Source: DASSUW01 sp963740605 (lineage in GTDB: Bacteria > Actinomycetota > Thermoleophilia > Solirubrobacterales > Solirubrobacteraceae). From it: a stretch of 64,000 nucleotides of DNA. This document shows positions 50,689-58,627 of this stretch, one piece after another (the stretch's first letter is position 1; each line of letters begins with the position of its first letter). The DNA is taken from assembly GCA_963740605.1 (NCBI GenBank), contig CAVUFC010000018.1, forward strand, positions 372,001 through 436,000, written 5' to 3'. The notes below the pieces were generated by a model. That model did no database searches, was not told where the DNA came from, and saw only the letters and a program-made list of their open reading frames with translations. Position numbers and translations under genes: made by a program.

Positions 50689-50725
50689 CGAAGTCCCGGC
50701 GTTGTCAAGCCGCTAGGGGAGGCCA

Positions 50726-52609
50726 GTGCAGAACGTCTTCGAGATGTCGGCAGCTACGCGCGACGCGTACGAGCGCGCCGTCGCCGCGGCACCGGACGAC
50801 GCGATCTTTCGTCTGCGCCTCGAGCGCTTCTTCCCCGGGTTCTACGAGCCGCTCGAGCGGCTGTACGGTGCGCATCCCGCGTTCGACGAACAGCTCGCGG
50901 CGATCCTCGCGACGATGGTCCGGGCGGACGCCGGCCGCGACCCGGCGCTGCGACGGCTCGATCACGAGCGCGAGATCACCGCCGACTGGTTCCAGCGCCA
51001 GCGGCACAGCGGCTACATCGCCTATGTCGATCGCTTCGCCGGCACGCTGACGGGGGTTCGCGAGCACGTCCCGTACCTGCGTGAGCTCGGCATCACCTAC
51101 CTGCACCTGATGCCGCTGCTCCGCACGCGCCCGGGCGAGGACGACGGCGGCTACGCGGTCTCCGACTATCGCCAGGTCGACCCTGCACTGGGCACGATGG
51201 ACGACCTGCGCGCGCTCGCCGCCGACCTCCACGCCGGCGGCATGAGCCTGTGCGTCGACCTCGTCGTCAACCACACCGCGCGCGAGCACGAGTGGGCGCA
51301 GCGTGCGATGGCGGGGGAGGAGGCGTACCGCGACTTCTACCTCACGTTCGAGGAGCGAACGGAGCCGGACGCGTACGAGCGCACGCTGCCGCTCGTGTTC
51401 CCGGACTTCAAGCCGTCCAACTTCACCTGGTCGGACGAGCTCGGACGCTGGGTGTGGACGACGTTCAACGCGTTCCAGTGGGACCTCGACTACGGCAACC
51501 CGGCGGTGTTCGCGGGCATGCTCGGCAACCTGCTCGACCTCGCCAACGCGGGCGTCGACGTGCTGCGTCTCGACGCGGTGCCGTTCATGTGGAAGCGCAT
51601 GGGCACCGACTGCCAGAACCAGCCGGAGGTCCACGAGCTGCTCGAGGCGTTCCGCGCGATCACGCGCATCGTCGCCCCGGCGGTGATCTTCAAGGCGGAG
51701 GCGATCGTCTCGCCGGACGTGCTCGTCGACTACCTCGGCGCGTGCGAGCTGGCGTACCACAACTCGCTGATGGTGCTGCTCTGGAGCAGCCTCGCCAGCC
51801 GTCGTGCGGCGCTGATGGTGCAGACGCTGCGATCGATGCCCCCGACGCCGGCGGGGAAGGCGTGGGTCACGTACCTGCGTTGCCACGACGACATCGGTTG
51901 GGCGATCACGGAGGAGAACGCCGCGGCCGTCGGCGAGGACGCGCACGAGCACCGCAAGTTCCTCGTGCGCTACTACAGCGGTGACTTCTGGGAGTCGCCG
52001 GCGCGCGGCGCGGTGTTCCAGCCGGAGTTCAACGGCGAGGGACGCACGAGCGGCATGGCCGCGTCGCTCGCCGGCCTCGACGTGGCGCTCGACCAAGCCG
52101 ACCCGTCGGCGATCGAGCTCGCCCTGCGGCGCGTCCTGCTGCTCTACAGCGTCGTGTTCTCCTACGGCGGGCTGCCGCTCGTCTACATGGGCGACGAGCT
52201 CGGCCTGCGCAACGACGCGGGCTACGCCTCCGATCCGGCGAAGGCTGCCGACAACCGCTGGCTGCACCGCCCGCGCATGGACTGGGACGCCGCCGCGCGG
52301 CGGAGCGATCCGGCGACGATCGAAGGTCGGCTGTTCGCCGGGATCCAGGCACTGATCACGGCCCGCCGCGAGCGGCCGGCGCTCCACGCCGGCGGCACGG
52401 TCGAGCCGTTCGACAGCGGCAACCCGCACGTGTTCGGCTACCGGCGCGAGCTCGACGATCACCGGTTCACGGCGTTCGCGAACTTCTCCGAGCTCGAGCA
52501 GGCGGTGCGCAGCGACGCCCCGCTGGCCGACGCGCCCGGCGGCCGCCCTCCGCGGCGGGCGGGCGACTACCTCATCCTCGGGCCGTACGCGTTCGCGTGG
52601 ATCGCTTAA
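50726..52609 (+). CDS. Amylosucrase-like GH13 enzyme
   Basis: 627 residues from a GTG with AGGGGAGG upstream. The sequence is collinear with amylosucrases (about 630 residues): helical N-terminus, LDHEREITADWFQ, GYIAYVDRFAGTLTGVREHVPYL, LHLMPLLRTRPGEDDGGYAVSDYR. The nucleophile is Asp283 in VLRLDAVPF, the acid/base Glu325 in FKAEAI and the third acid Asp388 in RCHDDIGW. Amylosucrases make alpha-1,4 glucan from sucrose and release fructose; some relatives are sucrose hydrolases. No signal peptide, so cytosolic. Sucrose would have to enter through a transporter. Confidence 0.88.
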   Translation: MQNVFEMSAATRDAYERAVAAAPDDAIFRLRLERFFPGFYEPLERLYGAHPAFDEQLAAILATMVRADAGRDPALRRLDHEREITADWFQRQRHSGYIAYVDRFAGTLTGVREHVPYLRELGITYLHLMPLLRTRPGEDDGGYAVSDYRQVDPALGTMDDLRALAADLHAGGMSLCVDLVVNHTAREHEWAQRAMAGEEAYRDFYLTFEERTEPDAYERTLPLVFPDFKPSNFTWSDELGRWVWTTFNAFQWDLDYGNPAVFAGMLGNLLDLANAGVDVLRLDAVPFMWKRMGTDCQNQPEVHELLEAFRAITRIVAPAVIFKAEAIVSPDVLVDYLGACELAYHNSLMVLLWSSLASRRAALMVQTLRSMPPTPAGKAWVTYLRCHDDIGWAITEENAAAVGEDAHEHRKFLVRYYSGDFWESPARGAVFQPEFNGEGRTSGMAASLAGLDVALDQADPSAIELALRRVLLLYSVVFSYGGLPLVYMGDELGLRNDAGYASDPAKAADNRWLHRPRMDWDAAARRSDPATIEGRLFAGIQALITARRERPALHAGGTVEPFDSGNPHVFGYRRELDDHRFTAFANFSELEQAVRSDAPLADAPGGRPPRRAGDYLILGPYAFAWIA

Positions 52610-53448
52610 TGGCCGATCCGCAGCGTCTTCAGCAGCGGGCCGGCAGTCTGCTGCACCTTGTGCAGGTTGCGTGAGTCGAGGCTGATCGTGGCGATGATGA
52701 GCGGGTCGGGATCCATCGGCAGGATCGTGAACTGCACCCGTGCGCCGTTGAGGAACGAGATGTTCGGCGCGATGAACGTGCAGGCCTTCAGCGTCCGCTG
52801 CTGGCACTGCGGGTCCGCGTGGGCTGGCCGGTCGAACCGCGCGACGGCGTCGAACCGCTGGCCCCGGATGCCGGCCACCGTCACCGGCGTCGCGCGGCCC
52901 ACGCGCAGATCCGGGTGCGAGCGCAGCCAGGCGTACAGCGCGGCGGGTGCGGGCTCGAGGCTCTTGTCGAACGTCTTCGACGGGTCATAGACCTTCGGGA
53001 TGCGCGCGAAGGCGAGCGTGGCGATCGGCGGCCCTTCCTGCTGCAGCGAGCCGACCTGCTTGCGCAGATCCAGTGCGAGCGTGTCCTGTTTCGTGCCGTC
53101 GTAGACGAACCAGTCGGGCGAGTTGGTGACGAACGACAGCGTCGGCACGAACGCGCGCGTGCGGTACCGCACGCCGTTCTCGAGGCTGCCGCCGAACAGC
53201 TCGCGGCCCTTGAGCGTCGGCTGCACGGTCGGCGTCGGCTCCGGAGTGGCGGCCGGGTGCACCGTACGCTGCGTCCCCGTGTGCAGGCCGCCGAGCGTGA
53301 GCAGCAGCGCGACGGCGGCGATCGCGGCGGCGCCCGCGAACATCAGGACGCGCGGCGTCGGGCGCGGAGCGCGCGGCAGCGGGCGCTCCTCTTCGCGCTC
53401 GGCGGCGTCGACGAGCTCGGCGCGCAGACGTGTCACGAAATCGCTCAT
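52606..53448 (-). CDS. Membrane-anchored partner of ECF sigma factor (possible anti-sigma)
   Basis: 280 residues from the ATG at 53448, which overlaps the sigma factor stop (ATGA). A charged cytoplasmic N-terminus (about 1-32) precedes one transmembrane helix (about 34-53), a Thr/Pro linker and an exported domain (about 75-280) with one Cys pair (PQCQQRTLKACTF). I see no zinc anti-sigma HxxxCxxC motif. Coupling to an ECF sigma gene suggests an anti-sigma or sensor role, but this is inference. The stop shares TTAA with the convergent amylosucrase stop. Confidence 0.72.
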   Translation of the reverse strand: MSDFVTRLRAELVDAAEREEERPLPRAPRPTPRVLMFAGAAAIAAVALLLTLGGLHTGTQRTVHPAATPEPTPTVQPTLKGRELFGGSLENGVRYRTRAFVPTLSFVTNSPDWFVYDGTKQDTLALDLRKQVGSLQQEGPPIATLAFARIPKVYDPSKTFDKSLEPAPAALYAWLRSHPDLRVGRATPVTVAGIRGQRFDAVARFDRPAHADPQCQQRTLKACTFIAPNISFLNGARVQFTILPMDPDPLIIATISLDSRNLHKVQQTAGPLLKTLRIGH

Positions 53449-53975
53449 CGCTGCCCCCGTAGCCGCTGCCGAAGTGTTCCGAGGCCGCGGCTGACGCGCT
53501 TGCGCACGACCGCCTCGGACGTCCCTTCCAGCGCGGCGATCTCCCCATAGCCCTGCTCGTCGACGACGTGGGCGCGCACGGCCTCGCGTTGCTCGGTCGG
53601 AAGCTCGTTGATGAGCTTCCACGCCGCGTCGCGCCCGAGCATGCCGATCATCTCGCGGTCCTCCTCGTCGAGCCGCACGTGCTCGATGCCGAGGCGACGG
53701 CGCATGCGGTCCTCGGCCGCGCCGCGCCGCCGGTAGTCGACGAGTTTGTGCTGCGCGATGCCGAACAGCCACGCGATCGCCGGGGTCGACGAGCGGCGGA
53801 ACCGGTGCCGGGCCGCCAGCGCGGCGGCATACGTCTCGGCGGCCAGGTCGGCCGCCACCTCGGGGTCGCGCACCCGTCTTGCGAAGTAGCCCAGGACCAT
53901 TTCGATCGTGCCGTCGTAGAAGCGTCCGAAGTCCTCTGGGTCGTTCGAGAGGATGAGATCGTCGTCGCTTTGCAT
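53445..53975 (-). CDS. ECF-type RNA polymerase sigma factor
   Basis: 176 residues. Region 2 (about 15-85) includes YDGTIEMVLGYFARRVRDPEVAADLAAETYAAAL and PAIAWLFGIAQHKLVDYRRR. Region 4 (about 115-172) has LPTEQREAVRAHVVDEQGYGEIAALEGTSEAVVRKRVSRGLGTL. Both are complete, with no region 1 or 3, so it is an ECF sigma. Its coupled downstream gene encodes a membrane protein that probably controls it. A dyad lies upstream (54013-54035). Confidence 0.93.
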   Translation of the reverse strand: MQSDDDLILSNDPEDFGRFYDGTIEMVLGYFARRVRDPEVAADLAAETYAAALAARHRFRRSSTPAIAWLFGIAQHKLVDYRRRGAAEDRMRRRLGIEHVRLDEEDREMIGMLGRDAAWKLINELPTEQREAVRAHVVDEQGYGEIAALEGTSEAVVRKRVSRGLGTLRQRLRGQR

Positions 53976-54012
53976 CGTTCCTCAACGGCTACCTCGGAGC
54001 ACGGTGTCGGTT

Positions 54013-54035
54013 TGTGACCCTAGATGCGGGTCACA
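54013..54035. promoter_or_regulatory. Perfect inverted repeat upstream of ECF sigma gene
   Basis: TGTGACCC (54013-54020), seven bases, GGGTCACA (54028-54035). It lies in the 89-base divergent region between the sigma factor gene and the small plus-strand gene. The symmetry is perfect over 8 bp per arm, so it may be an operator. The spacing between TGTGA and TCACA is 13 rather than the 6 of CRP sites. Confidence 0.5.
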
Positions 54036-54064
54036 GATCGCGGGGCCCCTGCGAGCTTAGGCGC

Positions 54065-54301
54065 ATGAGCCATCAACAACAGCAACAGCCCTGGGGCGGC
54101 GACCTCAAGGTGCCCGGTTGGCTCCGCCGTCTCGCGCGGCGCCCGAAGGGCGAGGACACGCCCGAGCGCGCCCAGGAGCGCGGCTGGGAGCACCGCCATC
54201 CGGTCGAGGGACCGTCGGTCCTGGAGAACGCCGACCGCGCGATCTTCGGGGGGTTCTCCGAAGGCCATCCGGGCAATCGCGAGGAGCCGCGGGGCCGCTG
54301 A
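54065..54301 (+). CDS. Small hydrophilic protein, unknown
   Basis: 78 residues from the ATG at 54065 (MSHQQQQQPWGG). It is charged and lacks membrane segments: a Gln run, then VPGWLRRLARRPKGED, and a C-terminal stretch with VLENADRAIFGGFSEGHPGN. It has the look of a real small protein, but no family is recognised. A perfect GC hairpin begins within its last codons and spans the stop. Confidence 0.55.
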   Translation: MSHQQQQQPWGGDLKVPGWLRRLARRPKGEDTPERAQERGWEHRHPVEGPSVLENADRAIFGGFSEGHPGNREEPRGR

Positions 54302-54313
54302 CGCGGCCCCGCG
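54288..54313. terminator. GC-rich tetraloop hairpin between convergent genes
   Basis: CGCGGGGCCGC (54288-54298), loop TGAC containing the TGA stop, GCGGCCCCGCG (54303-54313): an 11-bp perfect stem. It separates the small plus-strand gene from the convergent permease gene. It is probably a bidirectional terminator, although there is no T run. Confidence 0.6.
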
Positions 54314-54323
54314 ACCCTCCGCA

Positions 54324-55223
54324 TCAACCCTTGACGGCGCCGGCCGTGAGGCCGGCCACGATCCGCTTCTGGAAGAGCAGGACCATGACGATCAGCGGGA
54401 TCGAGATCGTCACCGACGCAGCCGTGATGGTCCCGTACGGGATCTCGAACTGCGTGGAACCGGTGAAGAAGGCGATCGCCGCCGGCACCGGCCTCGCCGC
54501 GGGCGACGAGGTCAGCGTGATCGCGAGCAGGAACTCGTTCCAGACCGCGATGAAACACAGGATCGCCGCGGTCGCCAGACCGGGCGCCGCGAGCGGCACC
54601 ACGACCTTGCGGAACGCCATGAAATGCGTCGCGCCGTCGACCAGCGCCGCCTCCTCGAGGTCCTTCGGGATCTCCTTGAAGAACGACACGAGGATGTAGA
54701 TCGTCAGCGGCAGCGCGAACGTCAGGTTCGGGATGATCAGACCGATCAGGGTGTTGAAGATCCCGATGTCGGACCACAGACGGAACAGCGGCGCCGCGAT
54801 CGCGATCGCCGGGAACGTCGTGATCGACAGGACCAGGGCGAGGATCCAGAACTTGCCCTTGAAGCGCAGACGCGCGAGCGCGTAGGCGCAGAACGACCCG
54901 ACGGTGATGGCCAGCGTCGTCGTGACCACCGAGATGATCACGCTGTTGCCGAGCGCCCGGATGAAGTCGTCGTTGTGGAAGATCGACTTGTAGTTCGCGA
55001 GCGTCGGGTTCGGCGGGAGCAGCGATGACGACGACAGGTCGGCGCCGGTCTTCAGCGACAGGCTGACCAACCAGTAGAACGGGAACAGGCAGAAGACCAC
55101 GATCGCCGTGACGGCGATCCACATGTACCAGGGGGTCTTCGGCCCTGCCGAGCGTTGCTTGCGCTTGGTCGGAGGGGCATCCGCCGCCTCGTCATGCTCA
55201 GTGGGAACAGTGACTGCGCTCAT
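54324..55223 (-). CDS. Sugar ABC transporter permease (MalG type)
   Basis: 299 residues. A hydrophilic N-terminus of about 35 residues precedes six membrane helices. The EAA loop that contacts the ATPase is EEAALVDGATHFMAFRKVVVPLAAPG (about 200-225). ITTFPAIAIAAPLF and the C-terminal QKRIVAGLTAGAVKG are standard for MalG-type permeases. It is the last gene of the importer operon, 3 bases after the MalF-type permease. No ATPase gene follows; an MsiK-type ATPase is encoded 4 kb away. Confidence 0.94.
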   Translation of the reverse strand: MSAVTVPTEHDEAADAPPTKRKQRSAGPKTPWYMWIAVTAIVVFCLFPFYWLVSLSLKTGADLSSSSLLPPNPTLANYKSIFHNDDFIRALGNSVIISVVTTTLAITVGSFCAYALARLRFKGKFWILALVLSITTFPAIAIAAPLFRLWSDIGIFNTLIGLIIPNLTFALPLTIYILVSFFKEIPKDLEEAALVDGATHFMAFRKVVVPLAAPGLATAAILCFIAVWNEFLLAITLTSSPAARPVPAAIAFFTGSTQFEIPYGTITAASVTISIPLIVMVLLFQKRIVAGLTAGAVKG

Positions 55224-55226
55224 GGC

Positions 55227-56141
55227 CTAGTCCTCCGCCAAGCCGCGGATGTTGCCGCCCACGGTCCTGATGTAGACGAACGCCACGATCATCACCGTGA
55301 TGAACGTGAGCACCGAGTAGGCGGCGCCGAGGCCGTAGATCCGGTTCTCGGCGAACGTCTGCTGCGCGATCAGCGACAGCGTCGTGGTTCCGTGCGCGCC
55401 CTTCGTGAGCACGTACGGGAGGTCGAAGATCCGCAGCGCATCGAGCGTGCGGAAGATCAGGGCGACGAGAATCGCCGGCTTCAGGAGCGGCAGCGTGATC
55501 TTCACGAACCGCTGCCACTTCGTCGCACCGTCGACGCGCGCCGCTTCGTAGATCTCTCCCGGGATCGTCTGCAACCCCGCGAGGATCAGTAACGCCATGA
55601 ATGGCGCCGTTTTCCACACGTCCGCGATGATGATCACGATCAGCGCTTGTGGCTCTTGCCCGAGCCAAACCGTGTCACCACCCAGGATGCTGTTCACGAA
55701 GCCCTGCGGCGACTCGAAGATCGTGCGCCACATGATCGCCGTCACGACGGTCAGCACGGCCCACGGCACGAGCACCACGGTTCGCAGGACCCCTTGGCCC
55801 CTGAACGCCTCGTGCATGCACAGTGCCATGCCGAGGCCGATGATGAGTTCGAACGCCACGCTCGCCACGCTGAAGACGAGAGTGGTCCGCATCGCGGCCC
55901 AGAAGTCCGGGTTCGACAATGCGTCGCTGTAGTTGTTCAGGCCCGCCCAGCGGGACAGTCCGGCCACGCGCACCGAGTACTGGTGCAACGAGAGCCAGAT
56001 GGCGTAGATGATGGGGTACGCCGCGACGAGTGCGATGAGCACCATCGACGGCGACACCATGGCGAACGCCAGGCGGCGCTCCGAGAGACCTCGGGAGCGC
56101 CGCCGCTGCGGCGTGGGCGCCTGGATAGAGGCGGCTTCCAT
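55227..56141 (-). CDS. Sugar ABC transporter permease (MalF type)
   Basis: 304 residues with six predicted membrane helices after a basic N-terminus (RRRSRGLSERRL). The EAA loop is YEAARVDGATKWQRFVKITLPLLKPA (about 215-240). RTVVLVPWAVLTVVTAIMWR and LPYVLTKGAHGTTTLSL are usual for this family. It forms the channel together with the MalG-type permease. It lies 6 bases after the binding-protein gene. Confidence 0.94.
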   Translation of the reverse strand: MEAASIQAPTPQRRRSRGLSERRLAFAMVSPSMVLIALVAAYPIIYAIWLSLHQYSVRVAGLSRWAGLNNYSDALSNPDFWAAMRTTLVFSVASVAFELIIGLGMALCMHEAFRGQGVLRTVVLVPWAVLTVVTAIMWRTIFESPQGFVNSILGGDTVWLGQEPQALIVIIIADVWKTAPFMALLILAGLQTIPGEIYEAARVDGATKWQRFVKITLPLLKPAILVALIFRTLDALRIFDLPYVLTKGAHGTTTLSLIAQQTFAENRIYGLGAAYSVLTFITVMIVAFVYIRTVGGNIRGLAED

Positions 56142-56147
56142 AGTGAT

Positions 56148-57473
56148 TTAGAAGGTGCTCAGCGCCTTCTCGATGTCGGACTGTGCCTGCTTCATTGCGT
56201 CCTCCGCCGATGTCTGGCCCGAGAGCGCCGCGTTGACGTTCTTGTAGATCGCCTGCGAGATCTGCGGGTAGACCGGTGACACGGGCCGCGCCCGCGCCTG
56301 CTCGACCGCCTGCTTGAGCTCGGCCGAGAACGGGAGCGCCTTCTTGACGGCCGGGTCGTCATACGCCGCGGTCGTCGTCGGGGCGAGGCTGAACTTGCTC
56401 GCATACAGCGACTGGATCTCGGGTGACCCGATGAAATCGACCATCGTCAGCGCGCCGCCCGGGTTCTTCGAGTAGACGGAGATCACGCTGTTGTGACCGC
56501 CGAGGATGCTCGCCGCGCCTGCGCCCTCGAACGCCGGGAGCGGAGCGACGGCGAACTTGCCCTTGACCTTCGGTGCCTTCTCGTTGAGCGCGTAGGCGTA
56601 CGGCCAGTTGCGCATGAACGAGTACTTGCCGGTCTGGAAGGCTGCGAGCGACTCCGGCTCCATGTAGGTCGTCACGGCCTTCGGCGCCGCGCCGTCCTTG
56701 ATGCCGTCGATCATCATCTGGGTCGCCTTGACGTTCTCCGGCGAATCGATGACGGCCTTCGTCCCATCGTCGCTGAGCACTTCGCCGCCGGCGCCGAACG
56801 CGATCTCCAGCCAGTCACACGTGAGGCCCTCGTAGGCCGCGCCCTGGTAGACGATGCCACCGGTGGTCTTGGCCTTGTCGTAGGTCGCCTGCCACGTCCC
56901 CGGGTCCTCGGACACCTTGTCCGTGCGGTAGTACATGAACGCGGCGTCGGTGGTCTCCGGCGCGCCCCAGACCTTCCCGTCGTACGTGACGGTCGCGATC
57001 GTGGCGTCGATGTAGTCGGACTTCTTGGTCTCCATGTACGGCGTCAGGTCGTACAGCCACTTCTGTGACGCGAACTCCGCCGTCCAGATCACGTCCGACG
57101 AGAACACGTCGCAGTCACCGGACTTCGCCTGCTGGCGCTGGATGAACTGGTTGCGCTGCTCGTCGGCTGATGCCGGGAACTCGACGAGCTTGGCGGTCAG
57201 CCCCTGTGACGAGTACTTCTTGTTGAAGAGATCGATCATCTCGTGGGCGTTGCCGGCGGTGTCCTTGCCCTGGCAGTACGTGACCGTGCCCTTGGCGCCG
57301 TCCATCGCGTTGGGGTCGATGACCTTGGCGCCGGACGTCGAGCCGTTCTCGGTCGTGCTCCCGCCGCCGCCGCCACCACCGCCGCCGCCGCTGTCATCGC
57401 CGCCGCAGCCGACAGCCACGACGCTCGCAAGCGCCGCGCTCAACAGCAGCGCGACGAAACGGTTCCATCTCAT
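56148..57473 (-). CDS. Sugar-binding lipoprotein of ABC importer
   Basis: 441 residues. The signal peptide ends with lipobox VAVGC (Cys23), followed by an Asp/Gly-rich linker and a type 1 extracellular solute-binding domain (about 50-440): GTVTYCQGKDTAGNAHEMIDLF, DVFSSDVIWTAEFASQKWLYDLTPY, AFQTGKYSFMRNWPYAY, and LGGHNSVISVYSKNPGGALTMVDFI. Aromatic residues near the cleft fit an oligosaccharide ligand. The ATG overlaps the LacI stop (ATGA), so expression is tied to its regulator. The glucosidases nearby suggest an alpha-glucoside ligand. Confidence 0.94.
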   Translation of the reverse strand: MRWNRFVALLLSAALASVVAVGCGGDDSGGGGGGGGGGSTTENGSTSGAKVIDPNAMDGAKGTVTYCQGKDTAGNAHEMIDLFNKKYSSQGLTAKLVEFPASADEQRNQFIQRQQAKSGDCDVFSSDVIWTAEFASQKWLYDLTPYMETKKSDYIDATIATVTYDGKVWGAPETTDAAFMYYRTDKVSEDPGTWQATYDKAKTTGGIVYQGAAYEGLTCDWLEIAFGAGGEVLSDDGTKAVIDSPENVKATQMMIDGIKDGAAPKAVTTYMEPESLAAFQTGKYSFMRNWPYAYALNEKAPKVKGKFAVAPLPAFEGAGAASILGGHNSVISVYSKNPGGALTMVDFIGSPEIQSLYASKFSLAPTTTAAYDDPAVKKALPFSAELKQAVEQARARPVSPVYPQISQAIYKNVNAALSGQTSAEDAMKQAQSDIEKALSTF

Positions 57474-58546
57474 GCGTGAACCCTCCTCCGTCGGATAGCC
57501 GACTTCATCTCGTGCTTGAAGTCCTTCCCCTCACCCGCGCCACGGCGACGAAATGGGGCCGTTGAGCCCCGGTCAACGAGCGCGAGCGGCAACTGACGAG
57601 CCTCCACTGGCTCGCCGGACATGCTGCGCAGCAAGAGCTCGGCGCCGAGGACGCCGCTCTCCTCGAGTGGCTGCGCAATGGTGGTCAGCCCGGTGTACTC
57701 GGCCGCCTCCACGTTGTCGAAGCCGATCACCGACAACCGTTCGGGCACCGAGACGCCCGCCGCGCGTGCCGCCCTCATGACGCCGATCGCTTGCACGTCG
57801 GACGTCGCGAAGATCGCGGTGGGCGGGTCGGGAAGTGCCAGCAACCCGGCGGCGGCATCGCGTGCGATGTCGCGGCCGTGCGGCCGGCGTATGAGCAACT
57901 CGGGCGCGAGCGGGCATCCGGCGGCGGCGAGCGCCACCTCGAACCCCTCACGCCGATGTGCGCTGGAATCGAAGCCGAACCGGTTCTCCTCCTGGTCGCC
58001 GATGAAGGCGATCCGGCGGTGGCCGAGCTTCAGAAGATGCTCGGCCGCCAGCCGTCCACCGTCGACGTCGTTGATCGTGATAGTGGGGATCACGTCGTGC
58101 CCGCGGTCGACCAGCACCACGGGCACCCGCGCGGCCTCGAGCCGCCGCGCCTGGGGTGCCGACGGCATCAGCGAGATCGACAGCAGCGCGTCGATCCGCC
58201 CCCGCAATGCCCCGGCGTTGAAGAACTCGTTCAGCTGCTCGGCCCGCTCGACGTCGAACAGGATGAGCTGGTACCCGGCCGATGCCAGCACCCGCGAGAC
58301 GCCGCTCAAGCGCTCGATGACCGAGGGCTGGGTGAAGAACGGCGCGATCACGCCGATCGCGCCGGTGCGTCCGGTGGAGAGAGCCCGGGCCACCGCGCTC
58401 GGCTGGTAATCGAGCGTGGCGATAGCCGCGAGCACGCGGTTCTTCGTCCGCTCGCTCACCGCCGATGACCCATTGAGTACGCGAGAGACGGTGCCGACTC
58501 CGACACCGGCCTCGGCGGCGACCTCCGCGATGGTGGCGCCCCTCAT
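57470..58546 (-). CDS. LacI-family transcriptional regulator (importer operon)
   Basis: 358 residues from the ATG at 58546, preceded by AAGGAGGAGAG. The helix-turn-helix is TIAEVAAEAGVGVGTVSRVLNG (about 5-26), and the hinge has ARALSTGRTGAIGVI. The effector domain carries HRRIAFIGDQEENRFG and TAIFATSDVQAIGVM. It is closely similar in layout to the other LacI protein at 48464-49486. It is the first gene of the importer operon and is divergent from a GH13 gene, with a palindrome between them that is its likely operator. Confidence 0.93.
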   Translation of the reverse strand: MRGATIAEVAAEAGVGVGTVSRVLNGSSAVSERTKNRVLAAIATLDYQPSAVARALSTGRTGAIGVIAPFFTQPSVIERLSGVSRVLASAGYQLILFDVERAEQLNEFFNAGALRGRIDALLSISLMPSAPQARRLEAARVPVVLVDRGHDVIPTITINDVDGGRLAAEHLLKLGHRRIAFIGDQEENRFGFDSSAHRREGFEVALAAAGCPLAPELLIRRPHGRDIARDAAAGLLALPDPPTAIFATSDVQAIGVMRAARAAGVSVPERLSVIGFDNVEAAEYTGLTTIAQPLEESGVLGAELLLRSMSGEPVEARQLPLALVDRGSTAPFRRRGAGEGKDFKHEMKSAIRRRRVHA

Positions 58547-58567
58547 CTCTCCTCCTTAGCGCTTCAT

Positions 58568-58583
58568 ATGGAAGCGGTTCCAT
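58568..58583. promoter_or_regulatory. LacI-type operator between LacI and GH13 genes
   Basis: ATGGAAGCGGTTCCAT: the outer arms ATGGAA and TTCCAT are perfectly symmetrical around a GCGG centre, as in LacI/GalR-family operators. It lies in the 81-base divergent promoter between the repressor-importer operon and the glucosidase operon, so both could be derepressed together by sugar. Confidence 0.6.
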
Positions 58584-58627
58584 CACACCACAGCTGTCAA
58601 GGCCATGGTCCGTATGCTTCCGCTGCC

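Noticed and set aside
54013..54035. CRP/FNR-type binding site because of TGTGA and TCACA.
   Set aside because: The half-sites are 13 bases apart instead of 6, so this is not a CRP site; it is kept only as an unexplained dyad.
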